DNA of 64,000 bases from Siderastrea radians (lineage: Eukaryota > Cnidaria > Anthozoa > Scleractinia > Rhizangiidae), in assembly GCA_964017195.1 (NCBI GenBank), contig OZ024894.1, positions 36,045,614 through 36,109,613 of the forward strand, read 5' to 3'. Below, one piece after another: positions 1 to 10,726 of this stretch. A model generated the notes under the pieces. It saw only the letters and a list, made by a program, of their open reading frames with translations, did no database searches and was not told the origin of the DNA. Every line of letters begins with the position of its first letter. Position 1 is the first letter of the stretch. Both the position numbers and the translations under genes were made by a program.

Positions 1-918
1 GCCTTGTTTGAAGGGAGCCGGCTGTCCATTGGCTGTTTGAATGTCAATGGCAATGCTGTCAAAGATCGTTTTACCAAGAGGAAAAAACATCCGTTGCGTG
101 GTATCAAACTGATGATCGGTATTGCCGGCATCCATGGCACGTAAAAAACCTTTTTGTTGATTTCCAACAATACTCTGTGCGACGAGATCCGTGTAAATCA
201 TGAGTTGTTGTTGTTGTGGTTTGACAGTTTGCGTGGTGGGAAATGGTTGCCGACTGAGATTAGGACCCAAGAAGAAGTAATAATCGAAATCGGGATGAGT
301 AAAGCTGACGGACACAATGCCATGCGGTGGATATTTGTTGACAGGACCGACGGTTGGTGTCCATTTGACAAGTCGCATCAGTTGAGCGAATTTCCATTCC
401 ATTTCAAATTGCATGTTGGCTGGAATGAGTACATACAAGGAATCTAATTCGGGGTCGATGCCAGTATTGGTGATTTTCACGTAGGGTTGAGCCAGGTTGA
501 GAGTGGCTAGTTCTTGTCGTTTAGCTTGATCGTCCACGTCCATTTTGGCTATATCCATCATCACCTCCATGTGTTGTTTTTCCATTTCGTATGCGATGGC
601 GATCCATGCTTCTTTCAAATTGTGATAATACCCTGGGGGTAAATGGATTTGTTTGGTCACTTGAATGGGAGCCGTTCCATCGCCACGTTTTGGTATGTAT
701 CTGATATCTGTTTTCATCCAGTGTTTTTGACTATCTTCTTCCGTCCAATTCTGCTTGGTTTGATGTTCCAATTGTTGATTAAAACCAGGGTGTGAGATAT
801 GAACCAGAGCCGCTTCCCAATCATCTTCTACCAGATAGTGTGAATGAGGAAGTCTGGCGGTAAATTTTTGCCCCGTGCCTTGTGCTTGATCACTGAGGAG
901 GGTGATGTAGAAACTCAT
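1..918 (-). CDS. Polinton/Maverick (adintovirus-type) structural-like protein, partial
   Basis: An open frame on the minus strand starts at ATG 918-916 and runs off the left edge after 306 codons, so the C-terminus is missing. The C-terminal part (about residues 240-306) reads as a hydrophobic beta-rich segment with IYTDLVAQSIVGNQ, LLR-like FLRAMD, then FFPLGKTIFDSIAIDI and GQPAPFKQG. This order (Y-x-D-[LI]-[VI] with a VG, then F-P, an F-x-S-I-x-I-x-I strand, then GxPxPF) matches, from memory, a protein shared by animal Polintons and adintovirus-like elements, probably a capsid-associated component. No signal peptide or membrane segment is visible. A TATA-like box 28-36 bp upstream makes 918 the better start, although an in-frame ATG exists at 939. 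The reading frame is undamaged over the visible part. Family call is by motif memory, not search. Confidence 0.5.
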   Translation of the reverse strand, partial: MSFYITLLSDQAQGTGQKFTARLPHSHYLVEDDWEAALVHISHPGFNQQLEHQTKQNWTEEDSQKHWMKTDIRYIPKRGDGTAPIQVTKQIHLPPGYYHNLKEAWIAIAYEMEKQHMEVMMDIAKMDVDDQAKRQELATLNLAQPYVKITNTGIDPELDSLYVLIPANMQFEMEWKFAQLMRLVKWTPTVGPVNKYPPHGIVSVSFTHPDFDYYFFLGPNLSRQPFPTTQTVKPQQQQLMIYTDLVAQSIVGNQQKGFLRAMDAGNTDHQFDTTQRMFFPLGKTIFDSIAIDIQTANGQPAPFKQG

Positions 919-945
919 GGTGACAACAAAATAGCCCATGGTTGC

Positions 946-954
946 CTTTTTATA
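946..954 (-). promoter_or_regulatory. TATA-like box upstream of the left-edge gene
   Basis: On the minus strand the sequence reads TATAAAAAG at 954-946, 28-36 bp before the ATG at 918. At the usual 25-30 bp spacing, transcription would start near 920-925. That would put the upstream in-frame ATG at 939 outside the mRNA. A GTGACG-like element lies just upstream. No experimental support. Confidence 0.3.
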
Positions 955-1159
955 CCTCCACCCACGTCACCTTTCCGGATTACAAGCGTTACCAGTTGGT
1001 GTACGACAAGAGAGTCATTGATCCTGCCACCTTTCAAACCTACCCTTACGGATATCGAGCCGCCTGCCAAGACACACCTTCACCCTGTTGATGCGTGTGT
1101 GACCACACCCAAAAAAAAGGATTAAAAAGTCATTGATTTCAACATGGCGTCTTTTTTTA

Positions 1160-1335
1160 ATCTGATCTGAGCCCGCGATCCCCATTTTTCCCCCCGACTG
1201 GTCAGCGGTTTCCCACCCTAGCCAGAGGGCTATTTACCTACGTCATGTAAGCGTCACGAAATGTCCTCTCTTTTCTGATCTGAGCCCGTGATCCCTTTAT
1301 CCCTATGTATTCCCTATGTATTCCCTATTTATTAT
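1160..1335 (+). repeat. First block of a ~100-bp interspersed tandem repeat
   Basis: The block contains GATCTGAGCCCGCGATCC, then CTGGTCAGCGGTTTCCCACC, then CTACGTCATGTAAGCGTCAC and TGTCCTCTCTTTTC, and ends in repeated TATTCCCTATG motifs. The same ordered modules recur at 2721-3060, so this is one repeat family split in two by about 1.4 kb of other sequence. No coding potential is seen. Confidence 0.75.
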
Positions 1336-2562
1336 ATGGCAAGCAATTCTCCGGTCTAAATCGAGTGTTCTGATTGGTTAGTTTTCGGTCGGGATTTTAC
1401 AGTACGGACCATTACCATGGAAACAGTCCTTTTTGGATAATTTTTTTTTCACGCTCCCGCTCCGGATCCCGCAAAATTCAAACTGCGAAAATGCAAGAAG
1501 ATAGAAAAAAGGAAGGTTTGGAGCTGGTACAAAACAAATGAACGAGGTAAACACGTCTGTTTAGAAAAAGCGCTCTTCAATTAACTTTACCGACTTTTTG
1601 ATATAAGCAAAAGATTCGCCGGCAGTGAATCAAAAAGCATGGCCAACGCTCTTCAGTTGTGTGTGTTTATTGTTTTTTTGTACGGCTATAGACTGTAAGC
1701 TGTACAGAGCCGAGTAAATCGGCCAAGACTTAAACAATAATTATTAAAATTCAGCATTAACAAAAGAGTACGTTTCTCACAAAAAAAAAATTTGAAAACT
1801 GCAAAACGACTTTAGCAAACGGCTTTCATCGGCAACTGTAAATCGAAAGGAAACGATCACGTTCTTGTCTAGTTTAATATTGGCCATCGCTTCAGTCAGC
1901 GCTTTCCACGAGAACAAATTAAAGCTACACGTACATGTATTAAACTAACAGTGTACCTTGATTCCTCAGCGAGAATTTTGCTCTTGTAGTGGACATCCTT
2001 GAAAATAATTTTACCTTGTTCACAATTCCACTCTTGCTGTAGCTCGCGCTAAAAACAACTTTGTTAGGTGCGACGAAAATTTGCTCTCAGCATCCACAAA
2101 GTCCTCCATAAGCCACTGAAGCAAACAACTTGCAGTATTTGATGGAGAGATAATTTCCAGTGTCTGTTTTTTTTTTTTTAAGTTCGAGTGTTCCTTTGTT
2201 CACATTACAGACAGACTAACACGCTGCCTCAATTTCCAGTTTGAGAAGCACGTTTGTGAGATTTTATCGCGGCCTTTTCATTATTCTTCTTTTTCCCGAG
2301 TTGTCTCCGCCCATAACGAAGAAGTATTTTCAAATAAAACTATCTTGTGTTGTAGAGGACGACGAAAAACTGACAAATATAATAGAAGCAGAGCAGTTTT
2401 CATTCACGAGCCACGCAAGTTTTCGCCGATCGACAGCAACGATCATCAAACTGATTCGAAAGCCAGTTAAAATCGCTGGCTTCTTTCCTTGACATCGCGC
2501 CGGAAATTGACTTGAATGAACTACCGGAAGTGTTGTTGCGTACTAAAAATGATGCCATATAA
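1336..2562. other. Non-coding stretch, probably an inserted element
   Basis: No convincing gene. The stretch sits between two blocks of the same tandem repeat. It begins with TATTATATGGCA (about 1330) and is followed by TGCCATATAATA (about 2554), an inverted pair that may be the termini of an insertion. AT-rich with homopolymer runs. The transposon reading is inference only. Confidence 0.3.
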
Positions 2563-2717
2563 TAAACTACTTACTAACTTCACTTGCTCGGGACCGTACT
2601 GGGGAATATTGGCCCTCGGTCGTTTTTGTACGGACCTCGCTGCGCTCGGTCCGTACTGCCACGACCTCGGGCCAATATCCCCCAGTACGGCCCTCGCGTT
2701 CAGTTAGTAAGAGGTTA
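2563..2717. mobile_element. Hairpin MITE-like inverted repeat
   Basis: Nearly the whole segment is a long imperfect palindrome. The left arm has CTTACTAACTTCACTTGCTC, GGACCGTACTGGGGAATATT and GGCCCTCGGTCGT. The right arm carries the reverse complement: ACGACCTCGGGCCAATATCC, CCCAGTACGGCCCTCGCG and TTCAGTTAGTAAG. GTACGGACC pairs with GGTCCGTAC near the centre. It encodes nothing. Foldback elements of this kind are common non-autonomous transposons in cnidarians. No clear target duplication was found. Confidence 0.65.
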
Positions 2718-2720
2718 GTA

Positions 2721-3060
2721 TTACCCTATGTATTCCCTATGTCATTGTCCTCTCTTTTCTGATCTGAGCCCGCGATCCTTTTTATTTCCAACAAGGGTCA
2801 GCGGTTTCCCACCAAAAATCACACGACCTCCATCCGCCATCTTGAATGAGCCCGCAATCCATTTTTGCACAACTGGTCAGCGGTTTCCCACCCTAGCCAG
2901 AGGGCCGTTTACCTACGTCATGTAAGCGTCACGAAATGTCCTCTCTTTTCTGATCTGAGCCCGCGATCCTTTTTTCCATCACTGGTCAGCGGTTTCCCAC
3001 CCTACCCACAGGACCATTCACCTACGTCATGTAAGCGTCACCAAATGTCCTCTCTTTTTT
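2721..3060 (+). repeat. Second block of the ~100-bp tandem repeat, about three units
   Basis: Three consecutive units each contain GAGCCCGC(G/A)ATCC, a short T-rich tract, GGTCAGCGGTTTCCCACC and, in two of them, CCTACGTCATGTAAGCGTCAC followed by TGTCCTCTCTTTT. The first unit lacks the CTACGTCATG module. Downstream, TCTCTCATTGGTCC occurs twice (near 3090 and 3140). The stretch 3061-3480 holds no gene I can support. Confidence 0.8.
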
Positions 3061-3480
3061 ACAACATGACCTTTGACCTCTTCTCTCATTGGTCCATTCC
3101 TTTGACCGGGATCACATGATAAAAAGGAATGGCACGAGTCTCTCATTGGTCCAAAAAATGAGGGGGGTGGGTCTTTTCGATACAAAACGCCAGACCGCCG
3201 CCCCATACTACTACGAGCAAAACCATTTACCTATAATAAGAGAAAGACCATCCTGACCTTGTGGTACAATCAAAACATGGACGCATGCGCGTGTCTTGCT
3301 CGATGCTCAACTTCGGTTATTTCACCTACTATTCACCAGGGGATCCCCGCGTCCCCTGCCCTGACCCCGGCCCCAATCCCGCTATGGTCTGCGGGTTTAT
3401 CCCTTCCTTAGCAACCACCCTAGCAACCCCCCACAACATCAAAACGAGGCAAACCACCCCTAGTGAGCCCACTTTACTAC

Positions 3481-4625
3481 TAGGCTTCACTGACTGCCTA
3501 AAGATGACTGCATCTTTGCAGTGGGTTTCCCAAAAATGACCACATTTTGAAAACCCAACAGTGAATACTACAACAAACAGAAAATGCCATTCACCTTTTG
3601 TCACATTCGATTTGTGACTGCGATGCATGAACTTGGCTAATGAAATTCCTTTGTCATGACATGTAATGCACTTACAAAAAGTTTCTTTCTAGATTTCAAA
3701 TGACATCTTGACTTAAGATCTTTCTTCCTGGCTTTAAGCTTTTTGTTTTTCACTTATTTTGTTCATTGGCTTTAACTTTGAAAAGTCTGAAACACAGAGC
3801 TGTTGTACTAAAATCTGCCAGACATGGAAGATCAGCATTTTTTGTCTGCAATAGGCTTCACTGACTGCCTAAAGATGACTGCATCTTTCCAGTGGGTTTC
3901 CTAAAAATGATTTCATTTTGAAAACCCAGCAGTGAATACTAGAACAAACAGAAAATGCCATTCATCTTTTGTCACATTCGATTTGTGACTGCGATGCATG
4001 AACTAATGGCTAATGAAAGTCCTTTCTCATGACATGTAATGCACTTACAAAACGTTTTTCTCTACATTTCAAATGAGCTCTTGACTTTGGATCTTTCTAC
4101 CTGGCTTTTAGCTTTTTTCTCACTAATATTATTCATTCAGCTTCAATTTTGACAAGTCTGAAACAGAACTGTTCGCACTAAAATCTGTCAGCCATGGAAG
4201 ATCAGCATTTTTTGTTTGTAGTTGGCTTCACTGACTGCCTAAAGATGACTGCATCGTTGCACTAGGTTTCCTAAACATGACCACATTTTGAAAACTCAAC
4301 AGTGAATACTAGAACAAACAGAAAATGTCACTCATCTCTTGTCACATTCGATTTGTGACTGCGATGCATGAACTTGGCGGATGAAATTCCTTTCTCATGG
4401 CATGTTGCACTTACAAAAAGGTTCTCTCTAGATTTCAAATGAGATCTTGACTTTGGATATTTCTTCCTGGCTTTAAGATTTTTGTTTTTCACTTATCTTG
4501 TTCATTGCTTTCAATTTTGAAAAGTATGAAACACAGAGCTGTTTGTAGTAAAACCTGCCAGTCATGAAAGATCAGCATTTTTTGTTTGCAATAGGCTTCA
4601 CTGACTGCCTAAAGATGACTGCTAT
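3481..4625 (+). repeat. ~370-bp tandem repeat, three copies plus a partial one
   Basis: The module GGCTTCACTGACTGCC-TAAAGATGACTG begins at about 3481, 3852, 4222 and 4592, giving spacings of 371, 370 and 370 bp. Within each unit AACAAACAGAAAATG, TTGTGACTGCGATGCATGAA, a TTTCAAATGA...TCTTGACTT block and GAAGATCAGCATTTTTTGT recur with scattered substitutions. The last copy is cut off after about 35 bp. Frames are interrupted in every unit, so it is not coding. Confidence 0.85.
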
Positions 4626-5178
4626 GCAAGAGGCAGTGTTGGTCTTGTCTCAAAGCGAAAAAAAAATTGTTAATATGTCTATTTTTTTTCTTTTCTCTTT
4701 CTTTATAGAAATTATTAGTCTTGTTACTGAATGTATTTTTTGGCAGCTTTCAAACCAAAAATATTTTGGCTTCCATCCAAACATTAAAACTTGCCAAAAA
4801 AATTGACATACACACCAGGGCATTAACATAAAGAGGCATGCAGTGTTAGATAATTGGCTTTAAAGTCATTTAACACACCAGGAATGGTGGGTGCACCAAC
4901 CCACCAGTTTTGAGCCTTTTTATTTACCAACAGATTTTACGAGTTAGCTCAGATCAGGTGCTACATTATAGAACAATAATCATTTTCAAATGAAGCAGGT
5001 GTCATAAAACCTAAACAAAGCAATTACTCTGGACAATCATAAGTGACAGGCAATCAAATGAGCCAATGAGAGCTACTAGCAAATACAAGTGACCAGTGCC
5101 AAGCGTAGGAAAAATGAGTGTGTGCGTTCAACGATTGGTTGTCGTTTCAGTGTATGTCCCTAAGTCTACATGTACTTA
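4626..5178. other. Non-coding, nothing recognised
   Basis: AT-rich sequence following the 370-bp array. No open frame with a recognisable product, splice-bounded exon or RNA gene was seen. Confidence 0.4.
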
Positions 5179-5364
5179 GGCCCCGTTTACATGAGTTATT
5201 TCATCCCGGGATGAGTTTCATCCCGGGACGACTTTCGTCCCGAACCCATTTTTGCTCCAAATCATGTAAATGCTCACAGGTAAATGACCAGACAACAGGA
5301 TGAAAGTCACCCTGGGATGAGATGAAAATCATCCCGGGATGAATGAACTCATGTAAACGGGGCC
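5179..5364. mobile_element. PIF/Harbinger-type MITE with TTA target duplication
   Basis: A 186-bp element with long inverted termini: GGCCCCGTTTACATGAGTT at the left and AACTCATGTAAACGGGGCC at the right, both followed inward by TCATCCCGGGATGA motifs. TTA flanks both sides (5176-5178 and 5365-5367), the 3-bp duplication usual for PIF/Harbinger elements. The interior repeats CATCCCGGGATGA in several orientations. It has no coding capacity and needs a transposase in trans. Confidence 0.8.
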
Positions 5365-6157
5365 TTAGCCAGGTGACAGTAGGCTAACAAACTGTTTGAA
5401 GGCAGTATCTTAATACTTGTAAAGGGTTTCCAACCATAGCCTTCTCAAGTTTTCATGGCAAGGTCATTATCATAAATTGTTGTCATTGTTATTGTTGTTT
5501 TTGTTTGTTTTTTTCTTTGCTTTTCCTCAACTGATCAGGGCATGTCAATATGAAGTGAGAAGTGAGAAGTGAGAAGGCTATGGCTCAGGTTAATCACGAA
5601 TTCAGCAGCTAAAAGCTGCTATCGCTAAAAGTCGCTGCTTTGAACTTTTTTAATATTCCTATGTTCCTTTTGCCAGTCCGAGACTTCGTTATACAGGCTG
5701 TATGCACCCTTACTTCTACTCACCATGGTGGTAGACTAACATTCATGTATTGCTTCAAGAAATTATCCTAGTACAAAGATTTTCTTACCAGAGCTTTTTT
5801 TTTTTTTAGTCAGGGCCGGGTCATTATCATTAGATTATTTGTTTGTTTGTTTTGTTTTGCTTTTTACCAACTGCTCTTAATCATGAGTTATCGACATTTA
5901 TTTCTTGTATCAACAGCAAATGCAAACTGGCAAAAGATGTGTCATCTTGGCAGTCCTGCTCATAAAAATTGTGTCACCTTAAGAGCAGGAATGGTTGCCA
6001 GTGCCACAAAGAAACAAATATTCTTCAATCAAGTTTCAATTCTTCCATATTTTTTCTCAAACATTACTACTGTGAGAGCTGAGAAGACTCATTACAAAGA
6101 GAGACTGGCCTGTATCAGTTAAGTTATGGACTGGCAAAATGAACATAGAAATAAAAC
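5365..6157. other. Non-coding, nothing recognised
   Basis: AT-rich with short T and GTTT runs. No supported gene. Repeated AAGTGAGAAGTGAGAAG lies near 5555. Confidence 0.35.
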
Positions 6158-6453
6158 TTCTCAAACTCATTCATAATTCATTAAGAGAAAACAAAGGAAA
6201 TCACAACTGTGACGGTGGTTTGGATACCGGATCTTAATTAGCATAAGATTTTGTGAACTTTTGCTTTGAATTTCTCCAAGAATTATGAATGGTTTGAGAA
6301 GCCATATCAAAAACTCGAAAAAGTGTTTCATCAGGTATCCAAACACCTCGAAGTCAGTCAAAAAAACTCGGCTGCGCCTCTTTTTTTCAACCCACTTCTC
6401 GGTGTCTGGCTATAATCCTGATGAAACACTCTTTCTCGTGTTTGATATATTAC
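6158..6453. repeat. Dispersed ~296-bp foldback-like repeat, copy 1
   Basis: This copy matches 40926-41218 along nearly its full length, from TTCTCAAACTCAT to GTTTGATATATTAC. Internal inverted pairs are visible: CTTCTCAAAC-CATTCATAATT against AATTATGAATGG-TTTGAGAAG, and GTGTTTCATCAGG against CCTGATGAAACAC. The ends are not simple terminal inverted repeats of each other. No coding potential. The class is unknown. Confidence 0.75.
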
Positions 6454-7384
6454 TTCAAATATCTTTCCAAATCACACTTAATGAGTGACCAAAAAAACTG
6501 CCATCTCAGTGGACAGTCCTTCTAACAAAGGAAGTGCCTGACCATCGTCTCACTTGTAATAGAGCAAAAAAACAAAGCCGAAAACATCGATTTCTTCTTA
6601 TTGTTTTCTTAGCATCCTCGTTCAATCAGACCTCACAAACAAATTGATGTGGATTAGCTGAGATTTTCTAAATAAATTTTGTATCTAACTTGCCATGCAA
6701 TGCTGTTTTTCTTACCAAAATTTTGCTTTCATGAAATACTGATCGAAGCTGATCCAAAATAGTGAGAAATGTGTTGTCCCTGTAAGAAAATGTCCAGTTC
6801 GTTAAAATATTTACCAGTGTCCCATGAGTGGTAGTTGACAAAGGCAAGAAATCTGAAAAAGACAAGGTTGAGAAGGTCATTTGTGACACTTGTACACTGT
6901 AAATCAAATTCACTTAATGAGAATATTAATTCTAACATGGATATGAGCAATGCTTACATATCCTTTTGTATCCCATTGATAGTAGCCATAATAATGAGGT
7001 AGTTGCATCTTGTTAAAGTGGTTGAGATCCTTAAGTGGGGTTCAACTGTATACTTAGATACATGTAGTTTGAATTTACAACAAGAGTAATCTTTAATTGA
7101 GGCAGTCATTAAGGTGGTAAAAATAATGTTGACTAATGACATTGACTGTAACAATGAATATCTGCTTTACCGACACACACTTAATAAGACACTCTGTTAT
7201 ACTCAACTGTTCATTGTTTGGACAATCTTTCAACCTTGGGCATTATCCTCTAATATACCGACTGCCGAAAGGGGTTGATTTGCTAAATAACACTCATGCC
7301 AGAAAAAAGTTGCCCTTAAAGTTTTGTTTTCAGCCTTGGGCATTATATGCATGTATCAGCTGTTGAAATGGGTTTATGTACTAA

Positions 7385-7435
<51 letters not shown>

Positions 7436-9088
7436 CTGTAATAATAACAGCAACAATAACACGAGCGGATCCGTTCGGATAGTTCGCAGTTGTTTTTTAG
7501 ATGTTACTACTACTTTGTCTCTGCTGTCTTTGTTGTTCAGTGTATATCAGTGTTATCAGGAGCAGGTCATGTGGTTGCATGATAGAGAACGTCACCATTA
7601 AATAGGCCAGGCAGCTCAAAATTAAAGAATAACGGGGAAACCACGAAAACGTAGCCCAACATTTGAAAAGAAATGTGCTATCATAAGTCTGGGAAGTCTT
7701 CGTTAAAACAGAATGAATGTAGAAGAATACTTACATAATTAAAGAGAAACAGACGTTGGGCTAGTTTTTGCGTGTATGTACATTACACCTATGTAAACAT
7801 TCTACTAATTGAATTATGGAAATCAAATTTAAATAGCTTTCGTGGCAGGATAACCTCACGAATATAATCGTTCTAAAAGGCTAAGCGAGAGAAAACACAA
7901 AACATTTTTGCAGCCTAATGACAAGGATTTCAAAACTCTTTCTGGTGATCATCAAAGAACAAACATCATTTGGGAAGTTCAGAATAACGAGTAAATCGTC
8001 AGATCAATGTCATAACGGCGAATACATTCAACTGTGGGAACTATGAAACTAAACTGCGGACATGAAATACAGAAACCAAGAAAACTTCAATAACGGTCGA
8101 TTCTGGAGAGCTCAATAACGGGAAAGAGTCAGGACTCTTCTGGCAATGATGCATGGAATATTTTTAAAATTTATTAAATACACGCGTACGGGGAAAATCC
8201 TGACTGGCCGATAATTCCGAGCAACATACACTATATGTCAGCTCAAAGTAAAACACATAAAACTCAAACTGAAAGCTGTCAATAAAGTCCTTGAACTCTG
8301 TAAGGTGTGGATGATTTTTTTGATAGTTCATAACTTAAACTCGTACCAAATGCAAACGTATACAATCGTCTTTCGTGGACTTCATTAATTATGGTCAGTT
8401 ATCTCCCCCAGACAACTTATGCATAAAGAAATGTTTGCACTTGTCGATCAGAAACATCAAGACACAAAGACTTCTTTGCAATCTTTTTGACAGCAACTAA
8501 ACTTAACAACCAATTTCTTTCCTCGTCCAGCTGTTCCTAACCCGCTGGCGAACGCCAACCTAAACTGAAGACCAGCGAGTCCTAACATGCTCCTGAGTAA
8601 ACTTTTCCTTCCGATTCCTTCCTGCGTTGTCTTTGCAAATCAAAATCTACGATATTTTCGAGGATCCAAACACTCCGATTAATTCTTCATCCATAGAGAC
8701 TGCGCAACACTTGGTTAAGAGCCCCTCAAAACTTGTCTATTACACCTCGAAGGATTCTACTTTGAATGGCTTTGTGGGCTTGTTGCCAAAAAGTTAACAC
8801 ACTAACACGACTGTTTACGCCAGGACAGCCCCAATAGTTCTCAGTTGCTATAGCAACTGCGAACTAATTATACCTCAAGTTGCTAGGGAACCAATCAGAA
8901 TACAGTCGAAGCCCTCCCTGTGACCACTCTCGTAAGCGACCAGCTCAAGTTACAACCAACATTGTGAAACCCCATTTGAACATCACTTAAACTCTATAAT
9001 CAAAAGTTCTCCTAAGCAATCGTTCCCGTAAGCAACAGTGTGACCACTTTTGTGAATTACTGCCTGGATTCTAAGTTCTCGTAAGTGA
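6454..9088. other. Long non-coding stretch with a microsatellite
   Basis: No gene is supported. It holds the AAT microsatellite at 7384-7435 and, at its right end (about 8910-9090), several diverged CGTAAGCGACC/CGTAAGTGACC-like motifs. I looked here for the 5' LTR of the adjacent BEL element, using the start and several interior words of the 3' LTR, and did not find it. Confidence 0.45.
7384..7435 (+). repeat. (AAT)n microsatellite
   Basis: About 17 uninterrupted AAT/ATA units, followed by degenerate ATAATAACAGCAACAATAAC. Confidence 0.95.
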
Positions 9089-9109
9089 CCGCTCAGTCAA
9101 CACTTTACA

Positions 9110-10726
9110 GTGCTGCATGTTGTACGGTTGCCACCAGACAACGGTACAAGAGAGAGAGAGTGTGGAACTTATCAACTCCGCCTCCCACATTTCTTGCATT
9201 CTAATTGCATTCTAAAACGTCCACTCACACTAGCAAGTCATTTGGCAACTTCCACATCTTGTCAAATCAAAGAAGAAGGAACTGTGGAAGCTCCTGAATA
9301 TCAGCAGCGACTTCCATTGACACCGGCAGGTAATTTGCCAACTTCTACCCCATGTCCAGTTAAAGAAGAAAAGGCTGCAGAAGTTCCAGATTGTAAAGAT
9401 CACCTCACACTCATTCCACCGAGTCAACCGCCAGCTTCCACCCCATTTAAAATCAAAGAAGAAAACTCTGTGGAAATTCCAGAGCAACAGACAGAGGAGA
9501 ATCAAGTGGTGAATTGCACTCCTCTAAATCCACAATCCCCTGTGTGGATAGATGACAAACATTTCATCTCTATGAGCCAAAGAGAAAGTAGTGAAGAGGG
9601 ATTGTTTGAACGACATCTAGATTTAAGTCAGAAGAATGTCAGCCACATGGTCGAAGTCCAGAAATTGCAACAACAGCAGAATCAGCAACTGCAGGAATTA
9701 CTGAAACAACAGCAGCAACAGACATTAGCTATGACATTACCAGAGCCAGAAATCTCTGTGTTCTCAGGTGACCCTGTTGATTATTCTGACTTTGTACGAG
9801 CATTTGAGAATTTAATAGAGACAAAAACAAGTAGTCCAAGCTCCAGGTTATACTACCTTGTTCAATACACATCAGGTGAAGTGAAAGAATTAATGCAAAG
9901 TTGTTTGTCTATGAAACCTGAAGAAGGCTATAAGACTGCAAGAGCACTACTCAAGGACCGATATGGACAAAGCTATAAGATAGCAACTGCTCTTGTTGAT
10001 CGAGTAACAAAATCTCCTCAGATTAAGGCGGACGATGGTCCTGCTTTGCAAAGATACTCTGTTCTTCTCACTAGTTGTAAAAATTCACTCAAGGAAATTG
10101 GATATTTAAGCAAAATAGAGAACCCTGACACTCTGCAAAGGATCATTGGAAGACTTCCGATGGGGCTAAGGCAGAGATGGCGGGAAAAGGCTGACAGCAT
10201 CACTGAGGATCAGAAAAGAGAAGTCACCATTGGAGACATTGCAGAATTTGTCGAGACGAAGGCTAGAATTGCTAATCACCCGGTGTTTGGGGACATTCAC
10301 ATGAATGACACAAAGAACAATGTTGCCGACACTGGCTCTAGGAGGAGACGTAAGCCACCACCGAAGGACTACAGATGTTCTGCATTCGTGGCACAAGGGA
10401 GTATGCCAGAGAGTCAGACGAACTCATCGAAGGGTAACACTGATCCTGTTCAAACAAAGTCAGATGTTAAGTGTCCATTGTGTAAAGCGAGTCACTGGTT
10501 GCCGCGCTGTGGAGTATTCAGAGGAAACTCAGTGGATGAACGAATCAAACTTGTGCGTAGCAAAGGACTTTGCAATAATTGTCTTATGCCAGGGCACATG
10601 GCGATGAATTGCCCTAAAGAAAGCTACTGTCAGATTGTTGGCTGTAAGATAGCTCACCGAAAACATTCTACCTTTCTACATCCAAAGAATGAGACCAGTC
10701 AAATCAGAACCTGCATCATTACCTGA
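9110..10726 (+). CDS. BEL/Pao Gag-like nucleocapsid polyprotein
   Basis: The frame is open from about 9089 and closes at 10726. The position given is a GTG codon; the first in-frame ATG comes only about 150 codons later, so the true N-terminus is uncertain. The N-terminal region holds about three diverged repeats of a T-x-[CF]-x-[IV]-KEE module (SCQIKEE, PCPVKEE, PFKIKEE). It is followed by a glutamine-rich coiled coil, then a DUF1759-like capsid region (from about [16 protein letters not shown]). Near the end are zinc-binding clusters: [13 protein letters not shown] and [14 protein letters not shown], then a C-x4-C-x2-AH-x2-H stretch. It would package element RNA in cytoplasmic particles. 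Confidence 0.8.
   Translation: MLHVVRLPPDNGTRERECGTYQLRLPHFLHSNCILKRPLTLASHLATSTSCQIKEEGTVEAPEYQQRLPLTPAGNLPTSTPCPVKEEKAAEVPDCKDHLTLIPPSQPPASTPFKIKEENSVEIPEQQTEENQVVNCTPLNPQSPVWIDDKHFISMSQRESSEEGLFERHLDLSQKNVSHMVEVQKLQQQQNQQLQELLKQQQQQTLAMTLPEPEISVFSGDPVDYSDFVRAFENLIETKTSSPSSRLYYLVQYTSGEVKELMQSCLSMKPEEGYKTARALLKDRYGQSYKIATALVDRVTKSPQIKADDGPALQRYSVLLTSCKNSLKEIGYLSKIENPDTLQRIIGRLPMGLRQRWREKADSITEDQKREVTIGDIAEFVETKARIANHPVFGDIHMNDTKNNVADTGSRRRRKPPPKDYRCSAFVAQGSMPESQTNSSKGNTDPVQTKSDVKCPLCKASHWLPRCGVFRGNSVDERIKLVRSKGLCNNCLMPGHMAMNCPKESYCQIVGCKIAHRKHSTFLHPKNETSQIRTCIIT

Noticed and set aside
8910..9090. Search for a BEL 5' LTR or primer site just upstream of gag
   Set aside because: Only CGTAAGCGACC-like dispersed words were found. 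No match to the 3' LTR.
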